Assembly (NCBI GenBank): GCA_024516035.1
Contig: CM044957.1
Span: 23,329,570 to 23,393,569 of the forward strand
Source: Bactericera cockerelli
Taxonomy: Eukaryota; Arthropoda; Insecta; Hemiptera; Triozidae
Direction of reading: 5' to 3'
Length of the DNA stretch: 64,000 nucleotides
A program made the translations under genes and the position numbers. Positions 54,901-63,925 of the stretch are shown in pieces. How positions within the stretch are numbered: position 1 is the stretch's first letter; the number at the start of each line of letters is the position of its first letter. The notes beneath the pieces were generated by a model. That model searched no databases, was not told where the DNA came from, and saw only the letters and a program-made list of their open reading frames with translations.

Positions 54901-55033
54901 ATTGAAAGTGGACGAGTGACGTTCTACGTTGAACATGAGTTTGAAGTGTCACTGACCCTCATGGGGGATGGTCCTAACATACCTTGGAGACTGCTGGATA
55001 TTGAGATTCTCGTAGAAGATAAGGAAACAGGAG
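54901..55033 (+). CDS. MED14: MED14 coding exon 5
   Basis: Acceptor TTTAG to 54900, donor GTAAGC at 55034. About codons 197-241: [20 protein letters not shown] then [20 protein letters not shown] plus KETG. 'G-R-V-x-F … L-T-(L/V)-M-G-D-x-P-x-(I/V)-P-W-R-L-L-x-(I/L)[10 protein letters not shown]' is an unmistakable MED14 block. Ends one base into a Asp codon completed by exon 6. Confidence 0.95.
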
Positions 55034-55485
55034 GTAAGCTATTTTACTGATTGCTTGATTCTTTTCAATCACCATATACTTTCTTACATCAGTTGGTCGG
55101 AATATAATTATTATGTTGGGAACATTGAGAAATTCCTTAAAAATAATTATTCATTTGAATGATTAAATTAAAAACAAAACTTTTGATGAGATTCATTATA
55201 CAGGGTGTTCCAGCTCTATGGTAACAAACGAACATTTTCTACATTTTACTGCTGGATGACCTTCCTAACACCAACCTTTTTTATGTATCCCATGTAATTG
55301 AAAATCTGGCAGCGTTAAGATACCAACTGTTGGATTTAAAAGGCACTTATTTATTTATATATTTACATAACAAGAGTTATAAGACTTAAAAGTTGTACAA
55401 AATAATATACAATGATATACAATGACAATATACAATGAATGGAAAGTAGAAATAGAAAGTAGAAATAATAGTACATTGTATAATA

Positions 55486-55489
<4 letters not shown>

Positions 55490-55559
<70 letters not shown>
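55490..55559 (+). repeat. (GT)n microsatellite, about 35 units
   Basis: Uninterrupted TG dinucleotides for about 70 bases, 40 bases upstream of MED14 exon 6. Confidence 0.95.
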
Positions 55560-55563
<4 letters not shown>

Positions 55564-55599
55564 GGCACTTAACAGGCAGTATTCTTCTTGACTTTACAG

Positions 55600-55737
55600 A
55601 CGGGAAGGCCCTGGTTCACCCCCTGCAGGTGGAATACATACACCGCGTGGTCCAGGCTCGTATTGCAGACCATCCCGCCCCCCCTCACTCAGGTCTACAA
55701 CTGCCTACACTTCTTCTGCCAGGAGCTGCAGCTTGAG
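55600..55737 (+). CDS. MED14: MED14 coding exon 6 (one-base insertion in a C run)
   Basis: Acceptor TTTACAG to 55599, donor GTAAGT at 55738. Reads DGKALVHPLQVEYIHRVVQA then RIADHP, and in the next frame PPLTQVYNCLHFFCQELQLE. These abut in family order ('Y-N-C-L-H-x-F-C-x-x-L-Q-L-E'). The exon is 138 bases, one too many for the phases of its neighbours. The excess lies in the CCGCCCCCCC stretch around 55677-55683. Confidence 0.92.
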
Positions 55738-55752
55738 GTAAGTCCCGCCCCG

Positions 55753-55756
<4 letters not shown>

Positions 55757-55783
<27 letters not shown>

Positions 55784-55830
55784 TACTCTCTCTCTCTCTC
55801 TCTTTCCCTCTCTCTCCCCTCTCTCTCTCT

Positions 55831-55872
<42 letters not shown>

Positions 55873-55905
55873 CACACACACACACACCACACACTCACTC
55901 ACTCT
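55757..55905 (+). repeat. (CT)n then (CA)n compound microsatellite
   Basis: Starts 19 bases after the exon 6 donor. CT repeats with small interruptions to about 55842, then CA repeats to about 55892. Confidence 0.95.
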
Positions 55906-56054
55906 CCTCTCTTATTTTTAAACCCGTAGAGTAAAAGAGAGAAAAAAGTTTTCCTAGAATTTGTAGTAACCGATAATTTTTTTAAAATGTTTTCTCAAGG
56001 CGTCATATGTGATTTTATCTGATGACGTCACAGATAACACAAGTGCGCATTCAC

Positions 56055-56275
56055 ATACTGTTCAGCTAGCGTCGTGCCTCCGATGGTAGTGCGATGGGCC
56101 TGTCTGCGAAGTTCTATGCCCCTGGGTTCGAATCCTCCTTTCGGAATTTTTTTTCACCTTTAAGTATTTTCTGATTTTTATTTGCCTTTAATTACATTTT
56201 TTTTTACATTTTACTACCTGATTTTCATTTCACTAATACAAAGTCGTATGATGTTTTACACCAGTTTTATTTTCT
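56055..56275 (+). repeat. tRNA-derived SINE sharing its tail with repeat family A
   Basis: The head 'GTCGTGCCTCCGATGGTAGT' has a B box GGTTCGAATCC. After an AT-rich body it ends 'GTCGTATGATGTTTTACACC', the same end sequence as family A (inverted) and as 53.62-53.64 and 36.60-36.63 kb. Confidence 0.6.
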
Positions 56276-56751
56276 CTCTCTCTCTTAAATTGAGGTTTTT
56301 CGTCCATAAAAACTAAGATTTTTTCATTGGGATTTAACTTTACTAAGAAAGGTTCTGGGGGCCCTTGTCAATTATTAGCCTCCTTGTAAAGACAGTGTAG
56401 AAGTGCTGAGTCATTCCTGCACTGTCTGGCTACCATCGTTCACCATGACGCCACCCTATGATTTATTTATTTTATTTATTTATTTACATTTTTTTTTTTA
56501 CAAAACAATCATCAACAACAACAAAAAATATAACAATAAATTAAAAAAAAAACTTAGAAATATGTACAAAAAGAAATATTAATTTTTATTACAATTGTTT
56601 TGTAATCCGGGGCGAAGTTAATGCCTTAGGCATTCTCTGCCACTTAACCCCGGCATAACAAAGAAAGGTATAACCCGGAATGCATTTCAATTAAGGTGTT
56701 GAGAGAGACATTTAATTAAGGTAAGGAATGAAAACCCCCCCCCCCCCCCAG

Positions 56752-56974
56752 GTGCTGTACTCGCAGACCGTGCGCCTGTGTCGGGACCGCCTGGACGGGC
56801 ACATTCACGTGGACGAGTACTCTCCCGGCCAGTGCCTCAGCATCTCCTACTGGCGGGAGCTCACCCGGGCGGACCCCCGCTCCGAGCTGGGGTAACCGCC
56901 TCACCGCCCATGTGGACCGGCACGACCCCGCCCGCCCCCTCACCGTACTGCACGTCCCCGCCCTCGGGAACAAG
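56752..56974 (+). CDS. MED14: MED14 coding exon 7 (one-base insertion in a G run)
   Basis: The acceptor has a 14-C tract ending CAG at 56751; the donor GTGAGG is at 56975. Codons about 287-360: VLYSQTVRLCRDRLDGHIHV then DEYSPGQCLSISYWRELT, and after one extra G at 56888-56891, NRLTAHVDRHDPARPLTVLH then VPALGNK. The exon is 223 bases, again one too many. It is GC-rich compared with exons 2-5 (a stretch of GC-rich codons). The second half is less conserved, which is normal for this region of MED14. Confidence 0.9.
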
Positions 56975-57060
56975 GTGAGGTCGCTTTCAATTATTATTAT
57001 CAACTGGTTGGGGTTCCACAAGAGTTAGTACATATGTATATATATATATATTTTTTTTTA

Positions 57061-57305
57061 TCTATACTTATAAAAGAGAGTTTCACTCACTGACTGACTG
57101 ACTCACTCACTGATTCATCACTGTTTTCTCCGAACTGGTAAGTCCTAGGAAGCTGAAATTTGGTAGGTATCTTTGTCTTATAGTCTAGATGTGCAATAAG
57201 ACGGGATTTTTCGAAATTCCCACTACAACACCTGCCATTGGCGAAAAAGGATTTTTTGATTTGCGGGCCATGCCTCGGTCCGCAAAGCGGGCGACAGCCC
57301 GCTAG
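57061..57305 (+). mobile_element. Complete small non-autonomous Helitron (245 bp)
   Basis: Starts TCTATACTTATAAAAGAGAG directly after an A (57060) and ends CTAG (57302-57305) directly before a T. A perfect stem GCGGGC/GCCCGC with loop GACA (57287-57302) reaches the last bases. TC…CTRR ends, a 3' hairpin and A|T insertion are the Helitron signature. Located in MED14 intron 7. Confidence 0.88.
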
Positions 57306-57410
57306 TATTATTAATATCTCAATTTTTATATTTAATTTTTACCATTATTTGTCTGTATATATTATTATGTTCTACTAATAAAGAGTTTCTAAATAAATAA
57401 ATAAAAAGAG
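57306..57410 (+). repeat. LINE-like 3' tail
   Basis: AT-rich sequence with AATAAAG and a (TAAA)n end ('AATAAATAAATAAAAAG'). A similar tail is at 59290-59450. Typical of the 3' UTR of non-LTR retrotransposons, but no coding part is attached. Confidence 0.45.
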
Positions 57411-57916
57411 ATTCCTCGATTATCACACCGTATAATGTTGTTTTAGTTACAATCCATCATTGATCGAAATGGCTAGTCCTGAACTCACCATGGCCAAGTT
57501 TTGGTAAATAGAAGAGAGCGCGGGTTCAATTCGAGAGAGTGAGACTTTGTGCTTCTGAGATTTTTTACCTTGAGAATATATTACTACAAGAAATATAAAT
57601 GTTTTTTTCTTGAGAATATAAATGTTTTTTCTTTAACAAAGAAAGGAGACTAAATCTTGAACTTTAGGTATTATCTACTCTACAAAGAAGTACCTTCCTA
57701 TTTTTCGTATACATGTGGAAGAAAATTGAAAATGTAATATATATCTATATATGTCAATGAGGATGAAATGAAATTTATGTAATATATAAATATATTTGGG
57801 TATTGTTTTGAATTTTGATAAGGTTATAGATATCATGTATTGAGAATGTTCTCTAGATATTTCGAGTGGCTCCTTTTTTTTTGGCACACCCCTGTATAAT
57901 TCACATTTATTTGCAG

Positions 57917-58059
57917 GAATGTGAAATTGCGGACCGTGCTATTAGATCAGAACTGCTGTCCATGGAGCGTCTCTTGGTTCATACGATCTACGTGAGAACC
58001 AAGAACCGGCCTGACCGATCTGAAGCAAGAGCTGCAGACCATGTTGCAATATGTCGAAC
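57917..58059 (+). CDS. MED14: MED14 coding exon 8 (one-base insertion)
   Basis: Acceptor TTTGCAG to 57916, donor GTGAGT at 58060. Reads ECEIADRAIRSELLSMERLL then VHTIYVRTKNR, and after one extra C at 58008-58010 LTDLKQELQTMLQYVE. 'L-S-x-E-(R/K)-L-L-(V/I)-x-(T/S)-(I/V)-x-x-R' and 'L-x-x-L-K' are as in the family. Length 143 versus 142 needed by phase. Confidence 0.92.
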
Positions 58060-58150
58060 GTGAGTTTATGTGTAAAGCATCTGAATAGTATATTTTTTAA
58101 TGATATAAAGTACTGCATTCAAGAAGTACTATATATTCACCTATCTAGTA

Positions 58151-59097
58151 CGAGGCACGTCCATACAGTAAAAGTACTTGATTTGTGTAGTCCTCAAAAA
58201 AAAAAAAAAATGTTTAAAAAATGAAAATAACCTGGTTGAATGTGTTACATGTATTGTGTAAGTTATTTTTCAACGTAGTCGTCACCCCTCTCGATACAGG
58301 TAGTAAGTCATGACATCAATTTTTGTATGCCTGCCTCAAAAATCACCCGCCAACTCCTTTGCCCACTTCTCCACCTCATGTTTCATCTCCTTGTCGGTTG
58401 AAAACTTTTTTCCACCCATGTGAATCTTCAGGGTAGTGACCAAGTGGTAATCTGAAGTTTCCAGGTTAGGAAAAATATTGGGTGGTTCAAATCCCGTCTT
58501 TATGAGTCCAGGAGTTGTAGCGTTCGCCAGGTCTGGCATTGTCGGGCAGCAGATAGACTTCCTGTGTCAGCAAGCCCCTCTTTTTATTCTGAATCGCCTT
58601 TTTCAAAGTTTTTAGGGTCTCTAAGTATCTGTCTGTGATGAGAGTCTCCCTCTAAATCAGAATTATTATGCCTTTATGGTCCCAAAACACAAATGCCATG
58701 ATTTTTTAACCGAAATTGTGATTTTTTTTGGTCGTTTTTTTTTTTTTTTTTTTTTTCTTGGTCGTTTTTTTTTGGTCGTTTTTTTGAACTCAAGAAACCA
58801 CTTTTACAAATCGGTACGATTCATAACTCAATTAACATAAAGAGATTTAACTTCATTTAAAACCTGAACTGGACTTTTTCCTCAATAACAAGGTAGCGGC
58901 TGACAGTGGTGATTTCACACTTGGCGGGAGATTTTATCGACATGTTTTGCTAGAAGTGCTCTTACGTAGTTTTCAACGTACTGACCTCAAATTGGTCTTA
59001 TTTAAAAAAGAGGAATTAGGCTAATCGGAAATGTTCCTAACATACCAAAAAAATCTTCCCTTTCGCTACTGTACTCTTCCTTTATGAACGTGCCTCG
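58151..59097 (-). pseudogene. Internally deleted mariner transposon with transposase remnant
   Basis: The inverted ends CGAGGCACGTCCATACAGTA (58151) and the complement of CGAGGCACGTTCATAAAGGA (ending 59097) are bounded by TA on the left and TT on the right. On the minus strand, transposase pieces appear in family order: 'FWDHKGI…I', 'LLTQEVYLLPDNARP', 'LETSDYHLVTTLKIHMGGKK', 'FSTDKEMKHEVEKWAKEL'. The W-D-H-K-G, D-N-A-R-P and S-D-Y-H-L motifs hold the catalytic triad of mariner DD34D transposases. Frames are broken by stops and shifts, and 947 bp is shorter than the usual ~1.3 kb, so this copy is inactive. Confidence 0.85.
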
Positions 59098-59289
59098 TTT
59101 GATGGTAATTACTAGCATATCAAAAAACAGGAGACATCAGTAGCATTGAGTCCTGCTTTTGTTGACATATTAGCAGATTGTGTTAACAGGAAACAAAACT
59201 TTTCCTCACTCTCCCACAGTTGATTTTTAAAAGATTACTGACCAAATCCTGAGATTTGGACCAAACTCCACTGAGATTGTCTAAGGCAA

Positions 59290-59450
59290 TAACCCCGCCC
59301 TTTAGTTAGGACATATATTATGTATATATTTATTTATTTTTTTTCTTTATTTTTTTGTCTTATATTATATTTTATTTTAATTTGTAATTATTTGTGTTGT
59401 ATATAATATGTCCTGTTAATAAAGTGTAAATAAATAAAAATAAATACTAA
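59290..59450 (+). repeat. LINE-like 3' tail upstream of MED14 exon 9
   Basis: T-rich stretch, then 'TAATAAAGTGTAAATAAATA' and AAATAAAT units. Same type as 57306-57410. It reaches to within 10 bases of the exon 9 acceptor. Confidence 0.45.
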
Positions 59451-59460
59451 ATATTCCCAG

Positions 59461-59665
59461 CCACACTGCAAGGGTCGCCTGCTATTCTCTCAGTGCCGGT
59501 GCTGCAGCCTTGTCTCCGGGCAGAGATGCTGCTCATCACAGTGGATACGCACACAGGCATGCTGCAGTGTCACGTGCCCCAGTACGACACCCCCCTCATG
59601 AGTGACCTGCAGGCAGCTTTCAATGGAGACCATTCTAAATTGCCTGGCCTTCTCTCGGAACTCAG
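59461..59665 (+). CDS. MED14: MED14 coding exon 9
   Basis: Acceptor TTCCCAG to 59460, donor GTAAAA at 59666. Codons about 408-476: TLQGSPAILSVPVLQPCLRA then EMLLITVDTHTGMLQCHVPQ and DLQAAFNGDHSKLPGLLSEL. 'A-x-L-(S/V)-V-P-(V/I)-L-(Q/E)-P-C … L-x-I-x-V-D-x-H-(S/T)-G-M-(L/F)-Q' is the family pattern. Frame intact, and phase matches exons 8 and 10. Confidence 0.95.
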
Positions 59666-59900
59666 GTAAAATTCCTTTTTCCTTGTGACCCCCCGTACTA
59701 TAACACAAAAGAAGGGTATCTAGCCAGGCACGCGCCGGTATGGCAGCATAAAGTCCTGCTAGAATTTTAAAATTTTAAGCATCAAAATTTCAAGTCAAAA
59801 TTCTAGGAAGACATGACATCCAAAGAAGGTGTTTCAAGGACAAGCTCAATAAGAAGATGAGACGAGAAAAAATGATTTTCTTTAATAAAAGGCAAAAATG

Positions 59901-60912
59901 AAACTTACGCTAAAGTTAAAACATCAACAATCATATCAGAGAGGTTCAACATACACTCCGGTTTGAGACAAGGAGATCCGCTGTCACCCGTACTCTTCAA
60001 TCTGGTACTGGAGAAAATTAGCAGGGAATTTGAGAAAACATTAGAAGAGGAAGGGTTCAGAATGGGGAATAAGAAAATTGTAAAATTAGCTTATGCAGAC
60101 GACATTGGATTGATGGCTGAAACAAAAGAAGATCTCCAGAAAATGGTCAGAAGCTTTGGTAGTATTGCAAAAAAAGTTGGCCTAAACATAAGCCTTGAAA
60201 AATCCGAGTACATGAGTGTCCAACGTGAAAATGATACATCTCCCCTAGTAGTCGATAATCAAATATACAAAAAAGTTGAAAACTTTAAATATCTTGGGAG
60301 TATACTAAACCATCAAAATGACAAATCACAAGAAATAGCAATGCGTATAAATTCAGGAAACCGTGCATACTTTGCTCTTCAAAAAGTCTTCAAAAAGAGG
60401 TCCCTCTCAAAGAACTTCAAAATACGTCTATATCAAACCAACATCATTCCTGTGATATTATACGGCTCAGAAGCTCTCACTTTTAGAACTGTAGATGAGA
60501 ACAAGTTGATGATTTTTGAAAGAAAAATCCTTCGAAAAATTTTTGGGCCCATATTTGATACCGATACCCAACAATGGAGAATTTTGAAAAACCGTGAAGT
60601 TTATGAGAGATTTGCATACCCGAATATTGTACAAGTTATGAAAAAACCGAAGAATGAAATATGCAGGTCATGTCGCTAGGATGGAAGAACAAAGATTTCC
60701 CAGAATTGCTCTTGTTGAAGAAGTTGAAGGAAGAAGATTACAAGGTAGACCAAAGCTCAGATGGAAGGATAACATTGGAAAAGATGCCCAAGAGATGGGA
60801 ATTGATCCCTGCAGTTGGGAGGAAGCAGCACAACAACGTCTAGTTTGGAGGCAAGCTGTTGAGCAGACATATGGTCGCCCAGGCCCTAGTCACGGATAAG
60901 TAAGTAAGTAAG
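59901..60912 (+). mobile_element. 5'-truncated LINE with reverse-transcriptase C-terminal half
   Basis: Flanked by a perfect 15-bp duplication TAAAAGGCAAAAATG (59886-59900 and 60913-60927), inserted in MED14 intron 9. The open frame enters in the reverse transcriptase: SGLRQGDPLSPVLFNLVLEK, then the catalytic LAYADDIG, LNISLEKSEYM, and FKYLGSILN. A C-terminal region follows with 'VILYGSEALTFR', 'FERKILRKIFGP' and, after a one-base break near 60655, 'GHVARMEE' and 'GRPKLRWKDNIGKD'. Stop at 60897-60899, followed by a (GTAA)n tail. Short tandem-repeat tails are typical of RTE-like LINEs, but clade assignment is tentative. Confidence 0.88.
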
Positions 60913-60929
60913 TAAAAGGCAAAAATGCT

Positions 60930-61325
60930 TGCGAAAATAATATAATAATAAAAAGAAGGGTATCTATTGAATCAAAGAAATATCTTTTTTTGACCATTTC
61001 TTCTTTGTACTTATCCTTCGCAAATTAGAACAAAAAAAAGTTCAACCTATCGTGTTGCAACATAGAGAAGATTGTATAACCATACATATTTGGGTGTTTC
61101 TTAATTGTGATAGTCATAGTTATGAAGTGAGAATAAGTAATGTATAAAGTATCTACCAATGATACATAACTGTCAATTATTTGTAACTGGTTCTGCGATC
61201 TTGTAGTAGACCCCTCAACTGTAGTAGACCTCTCAACTAGCATGTGAGTGCACGCAAGTGACTATGAGGTATAGGTATAACATACTAGATATATGTGATA
61301 TTCTCCATCAAGTGTCATCAAGCAT
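60930..61325. repeat. Dispersed non-coding repeat in MED14 intron 9
   Basis: Blocks around 60.98-61.17 kb match 46.64-46.93 kb in order. The rest shows nothing. Confidence 0.4.
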
Positions 61326-61400
61326 TCATGGCTCAATGGTAAATATGTGGTACCATTGATGCATGGGTCTCAGGTTGAAACCCTGGGCTCGGCTAGAAAT
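61325..61400 (+). repeat. tRNA-like SINE head
   Basis: 'CATGGCTCAATGGTAAATAT' (A-box-like) and 'GGTTGAAACCC' (decayed B box). Too diverged for a functional tRNA. Confidence 0.4.
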
Positions 61401-61614
61401 TAATCATTTTTTTAAAAAAATAAAGAATATTGTAAACAATACAAGATGCCCTTACATAGTCGACAGATAATTATTTTTCCCAAAAGATCACGTGATAAAA
61501 AAATCGTATAATTATTTCTTAGCATTATCAAACTTGTGCCAAAATTTGTTCGGACAAATGATGAGTGTTTCATGGCGAAGTCGAGAAAAACGGATTGCAG
61601 ATACGGTCTGGAAA

Positions 61615-61815
61615 TATAGTCAGTAATCTGTGAATCCAAAGACTCCAGAAGTCGTGGGTTCAAAACCCAGCTGGGACATGACATGTTATCCTCCCAATTG
61701 GGATTTTTACCACATAATAATATGTCTTGGGCTTACTGCTGGAATAATGGGACTTAATAGTCCTAATCGGGCAGTATAAATAATGCGATATTATTATTAT
61801 TATTATTACTAGAAC
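61615..61815 (+). repeat. tRNA-derived SINE with B box GTTCAAAACCC
   Basis: Head 'AAGTCGTGGGTTCAAAACCC', body with 'TTTTTACCACATAATAATAT' and 'GCTGGAATAATGGGACTTAA', and a (TTA)n tail at 61791-61809. Confidence 0.5.
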
Positions 61816-61868
61816 GGGTGAACGCGTTATTTTGATCCACCCTGTATACTTATCTTTTATGTCACTAG

Positions 61869-62572
61869 GTTCTGGATGACCATGCGTCGCTGCGAGAAGA
61901 CCCTGCAGCACCTCCCCGCCACCCCCTACGAGCGCCTCCCCCTCCTCCACCACTCTGAACACCCCATCTCCCGCATCGGACGCCACCGCATGTTCATCCG
62001 CCTGCACCGCCACCCCAACATCATTCTCATCGTGGAGTTCAATGAGCGGGACACCTCGTCTGACATGGAGTGCCACTACTATCTCATCTTCGTGAAGCAA
62101 TGTTCCATCGAAGATGATCCCAATGACGAAACGATAGAGAAAGATATTCCTAAGGTGTACATGAAAGTGTTGACTCTGATTGAATTCGACACTTACGTGA
62201 TCACGCACGGCCCGTTCACAGCAGTCGATGACACGCTAGACAAGAACAATGGCAAACGCAAGCTGGCACTCTCCAAGTATGATTCGGCCAAGCGCTCCAA
62301 GCACCCGGCTTACTTCATATCTGACCTCGCGCATGTGGTGGCGCTGTGCGACGAGAGAGTGCCCTTCGCTATCCTAGCACAGGAGCTGACCAAGCGGGAG
62401 ATAGCGCACCAGGGCCTGCAGATAGAAGCCAATGCAACCTCCCTTGTACTGAAGATCATTCAGCTGCCACAGCCCGCCGGCATTGCCTCTCAGAGTGGCT
62501 GGAACTCTCTGCTCAAGCGCTTGCTCTCTGTGTCCATCCGCGTGCATAGCAAGACCACCGGGACTAATGGCT
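61869..62572 (+). CDS. MED14: MED14 coding exon 10 (last in the window)
   Basis: Acceptor CACTAG to 61868, donor GTGAGT at 62573. Codons about 477-711, uninterrupted: FWMTMRRCEKTLQHLPATPY, 'HPISRIGRHRMFIRLHRHPN', 'CHYYLIFVKQC', KRKLALSKYDSAKRSKHPAY, DLAHVVALCDERVPFAILAQ, 'EIAHQGLQIEANAT', LLKRLLSVSIRVHSKTTGTN. The family's 'R-K-L-(S/A)-x … A-H-(F/V)-V-A-(M/L)-C-D-x-x-(M/V)-P-F … I-x-H-Q-G-(V/L)-Q-(V/I)-E' is present. The exon is GC-rich (C/G-ending codons) in its first 250 bases. Its last 25 bases and the donor are the first unit of a 45-bp tandem array. Reading past the first donor hits TAG in the first unit, so correct splicing must use that donor. The rest of MED14 lies beyond the window. 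Confidence 0.95.
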
Positions 62573-63252
62573 GTGAGTTATTATACTAGCATAGCAAGAC
62601 CACCGGGACTAATGGCTGTGAGTTATTATCTTAGCATAGCAACACCACCGGGACTAATGGCTGTGAGTTATTATCTTAGCATAGCAAGACCACCGGGACT
62701 AATGGCTGTGAGTTATTATACTAGCATAGCAAGACCACCGGACTAATGGCTGTGAGTTATTATCTTAGCATAGCAACACCACCGGGACTAATGGCTGTGA
62801 GTTATTATCTTAGCATAGCAAGACCACCGGGACTAATGGCTGTGAGTTATTATCTTAGCATAGCAACACCACCGGGACTAATGGCTGTGAGTTATTATAC
62901 TAGCATTCAAGACCACCGGGACTAATGGCTGTGAGTTATTATCTTAGCATAGCAACACCACCGGGACTAATGGCTGTGAGTTATTATCTTAGCATAGCAA
63001 GACCACCGGGACTAATGGCTGTGAGTTATTATCTTAGCATAGCAACACCACCGGGACTAATGGCTGTGAGTTATTATCTTAGCATAGCAAGACCACCGGG
63101 ACTAATGGCTGTGAGTTATTATCTTAGCATAGCAACACCACCGGGACTAATGGCTGTGAGTTATTATCTTAGCATAGCAACACCACCGGGACTAATGGCT
63201 GTGAGTTATTATCTTAGCATAGCAAGACCACCGGGACTAATGGCTGTGAGTT
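62548..63252 (+). repeat. 45-bp tandem array containing the MED14 exon 10 end and splice donor
   Basis: About 15.7 units of 45 bp. Each contains AGCAA(G/C)ACCACCGGGACT, then AATGGCT-GTGAGT and TTATTAT(CT/AC)TAGCAT. Units alternate between AGCAAG and AGCAAC, suggesting a 90-bp higher-order unit; two units have one-base losses. The long open frame across the array (repeating SIARPPGLMAVSYYL) runs out of frame with MED14 and only reflects the repeat length being divisible by three. The last unit breaks off after GTGAGTTG. Confidence 0.95.
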
Positions 63253-63740
63253 GCTTATGTCATTGTCTGACCTGGGCGAAGAGTTTCAGTGGAAACTCCA
63301 TGCATTTAACACTGCCGCCTAATGATATCGGTTGGGTGGAAGAGCTATCGGTTGGGTGGAAGAGCTCACAGTGTGAGAATCCTGCCGTTAAAGCCATAAA
63401 AGAATAAAAAATATCTATTATGATCAGTTGATTCTATTTGCTTTTAATGTCCTTACTGATTTATTCAAGATGGAGGGTTTACCCACCATATCCTGGGAAT
63501 GATATCAGTTACCCACAATAACATCACACCCTCCACTTCTCTGGATCTGGGATAGGAAAGGACGGCGACGTTGTCTGCTCTCCCCACAGTTCAAAATAGA
63601 AATTTGTCGAGTATAGAGTCCTTAAAGGCTATAGGTCAAACAGCTCCAAAAATAAATTTCTATTATACATTGGGGAAACACCAAGTGCGTTTTTAAACTA
63701 GGTCTTCACTATCATTTATTTATTTCGTATTGAGATTCAT
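63253..63740 (+). other. MED14 intron 10 start, nothing recognised
   Basis: A 20-base unit (ATCGGTTGGGTGGAAGAGCT) is tandemly duplicated at about 63328-63367. No exon was recognised. Confidence 0.5.
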
Positions 63741-63745
63741 GTAAG

Positions 63746-63925
63746 TCACTGTGGCAGAGTGAGTTAGCGCGCTAGGCATTGCACACATGGTGACCTGGGT
63801 TCGATCCCCAGGGGTGTAGGAATTTTGCTCTGTACTTGGATGTTCGGGGTCCACTCATACCTCGTGAGGAAAAATGAGTAGCTGCTTTGATGTGAAGCAG
63901 CGACCAGTGGCAGAATCATAGGCAA
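63746..63925 (+). repeat. tRNA-derived SINE with body, best copy
   Basis: A-box region GTGGCAGAGTGAGTTAGCGC, B box GGTTCGATCCC, then body 'TACTTGGATGTTCGGGGTCC', 'ACTCATACCTCGTGAGGAAA' and 'AATGAGTAGCTGCTTTGATG'. Same family as 5.49, 21.06 and 49.24 kb. Confidence 0.8.

Noticed and set aside
61660..62208. 182-codon open frame antisense to MED14 exon 10
   Set aside because: Shadow of GC-rich codons of a strongly conserved exon; no independent family features.
62483..63407. Long open frames across the 45-bp array that look like a repetitive protein (SIARPPGLMAVSYYL units)
   Set aside because: The unit is 45 bp, so any frame without a stop stays open through all units. The frame is not that of MED14, and the array starts with a splice donor.
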